Origin: Campylobacterota bacterium
GTDB taxonomy: Bacteria > Campylobacterota > Campylobacteria > Campylobacterales > Sulfurimonadaceae
Assembly: GCA_040752835.1 (NCBI GenBank)
Contig: JBFMGG010000004.1
Location: 199,571-263,570, forward strand
DNA: 64,000 nucleotides
Direction: 5' to 3'
Numbering within the stretch: the first letter of the stretch is position 1; each line of letters begins with the position of its first letter. Below, one piece after another: positions 63,995 to 64,000 of this stretch. The position numbers were made by a program, and so were the translations under genes. The notes under the pieces were generated by a model. It saw only the letters and a program-made list of their open reading frames with translations, did not search any database and was not told the DNA's origin.

Positions 63995-64000
63995 ATGAGT
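63995..64000 (+). CDS. Start of a gene that continues beyond the window (first two codons)
   Basis: ATGAGT follows an AAGGA ribosome-binding site and a TATAAT -10 box. Nothing can be said about the product. The preceding ~140 bp are strikingly AT-rich compared with the rest of the window. Confidence 0.6.

Overview
The window comes from a motile, Gram-negative member of the Campylobacterota (Epsilonproteobacteria), most likely a Sulfuricurvum/Sulfurimonas-type relative (Sulfurimonadaceae). This rests on protein-family recognition: a fliK-flgD-flgE'-flgE run with sigma-54 promoters, -10-dominated housekeeping promoters (TATAAT/TACAAT with poor -35 elements), a flavocytochrome-c/sulfide-dehydrogenase-type flavoprotein, an epsilon-type succinate dehydrogenase/fumarate reductase pair, and many small two-component and c-di-GMP-type proteins. 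Base composition is clearly above 50% GC, high for the phylum. I saw no prophage, insertion sequence, CRISPR array or rRNA operon.

Layout. 1-8.4 kb: the end of tamA and all of tamB, separated by a two-component system facing away from a porin and a Tat-exported FccB-like flavoprotein. 8.4-10.4 kb: a hemerythrin, a DUF2249 protein and a polytopic oxidase/NnrS-like membrane protein in one overlapping operon behind an FNR/DNR-like palindrome. 10.5-17.4 kb: MgtC/DUF4010 protein, EF-hand protein, tRNA-Ser(GGA), dGTPase-like protein, HI0933-family flavoprotein, typA. 17.5-22.9 kb: flagellar hook genes. 23-27.6 kb: RDD and MFS proteins facing a DUF481/mscS/nitroreductase-DUF309/rhodanese operon. 27.6-37.5 kb: SUV3-like helicase, HTH protein, yajQ, sdhB-(small ORF)-sdhA, AEC transporter, hydroxyacid dehydrogenase, purT, rpsU. 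37.6-49.6 kb: chemoreceptor, dnaG, MnmA-like protein, metal-handling pair, small signalling-type proteins, tRNA-Ala(GGC), P-type ATPase, EAL-HDOD protein, SurA-like and TonB proteins. 50-59.6 kb: a complete phosphate-starvation regulon (porin, pstS, phoU, PhoB/PhoR pair, cca, pstCAB). 59.7-64 kb: queF, a degenerate GGDEF-EAL protein, gyrB and the first codons of a gene that leaves the window.

How the parts work together. The clearest system is the phosphate regulon. Four promoters (porin, pstS, phoU operon, pstCAB) carry the same two 6-bp repeats 11 bp apart, ending exactly 10 bp before a TACAAT -10 box. That is the classical Pho-box geometry with TGTAAY in place of the E. coli TGTCAY, so the local PhoB-like regulator probably drives all four. 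The hemerythrin operon looks like an O2/NO-responsive unit. Six genes lack a Shine-Dalgarno sequence and have a -10 box 5-7 nt before the start codon, which predicts leaderless mRNAs. A 41-codon Cys-rich acidic ORF is translationally coupled between sdhA and sdhB and is the best candidate for an undescribed small protein here.

Most other genes are ordinary housekeeping genes of this phylum. Functions are assigned from family recognition and visible motifs only; no database search was possible.
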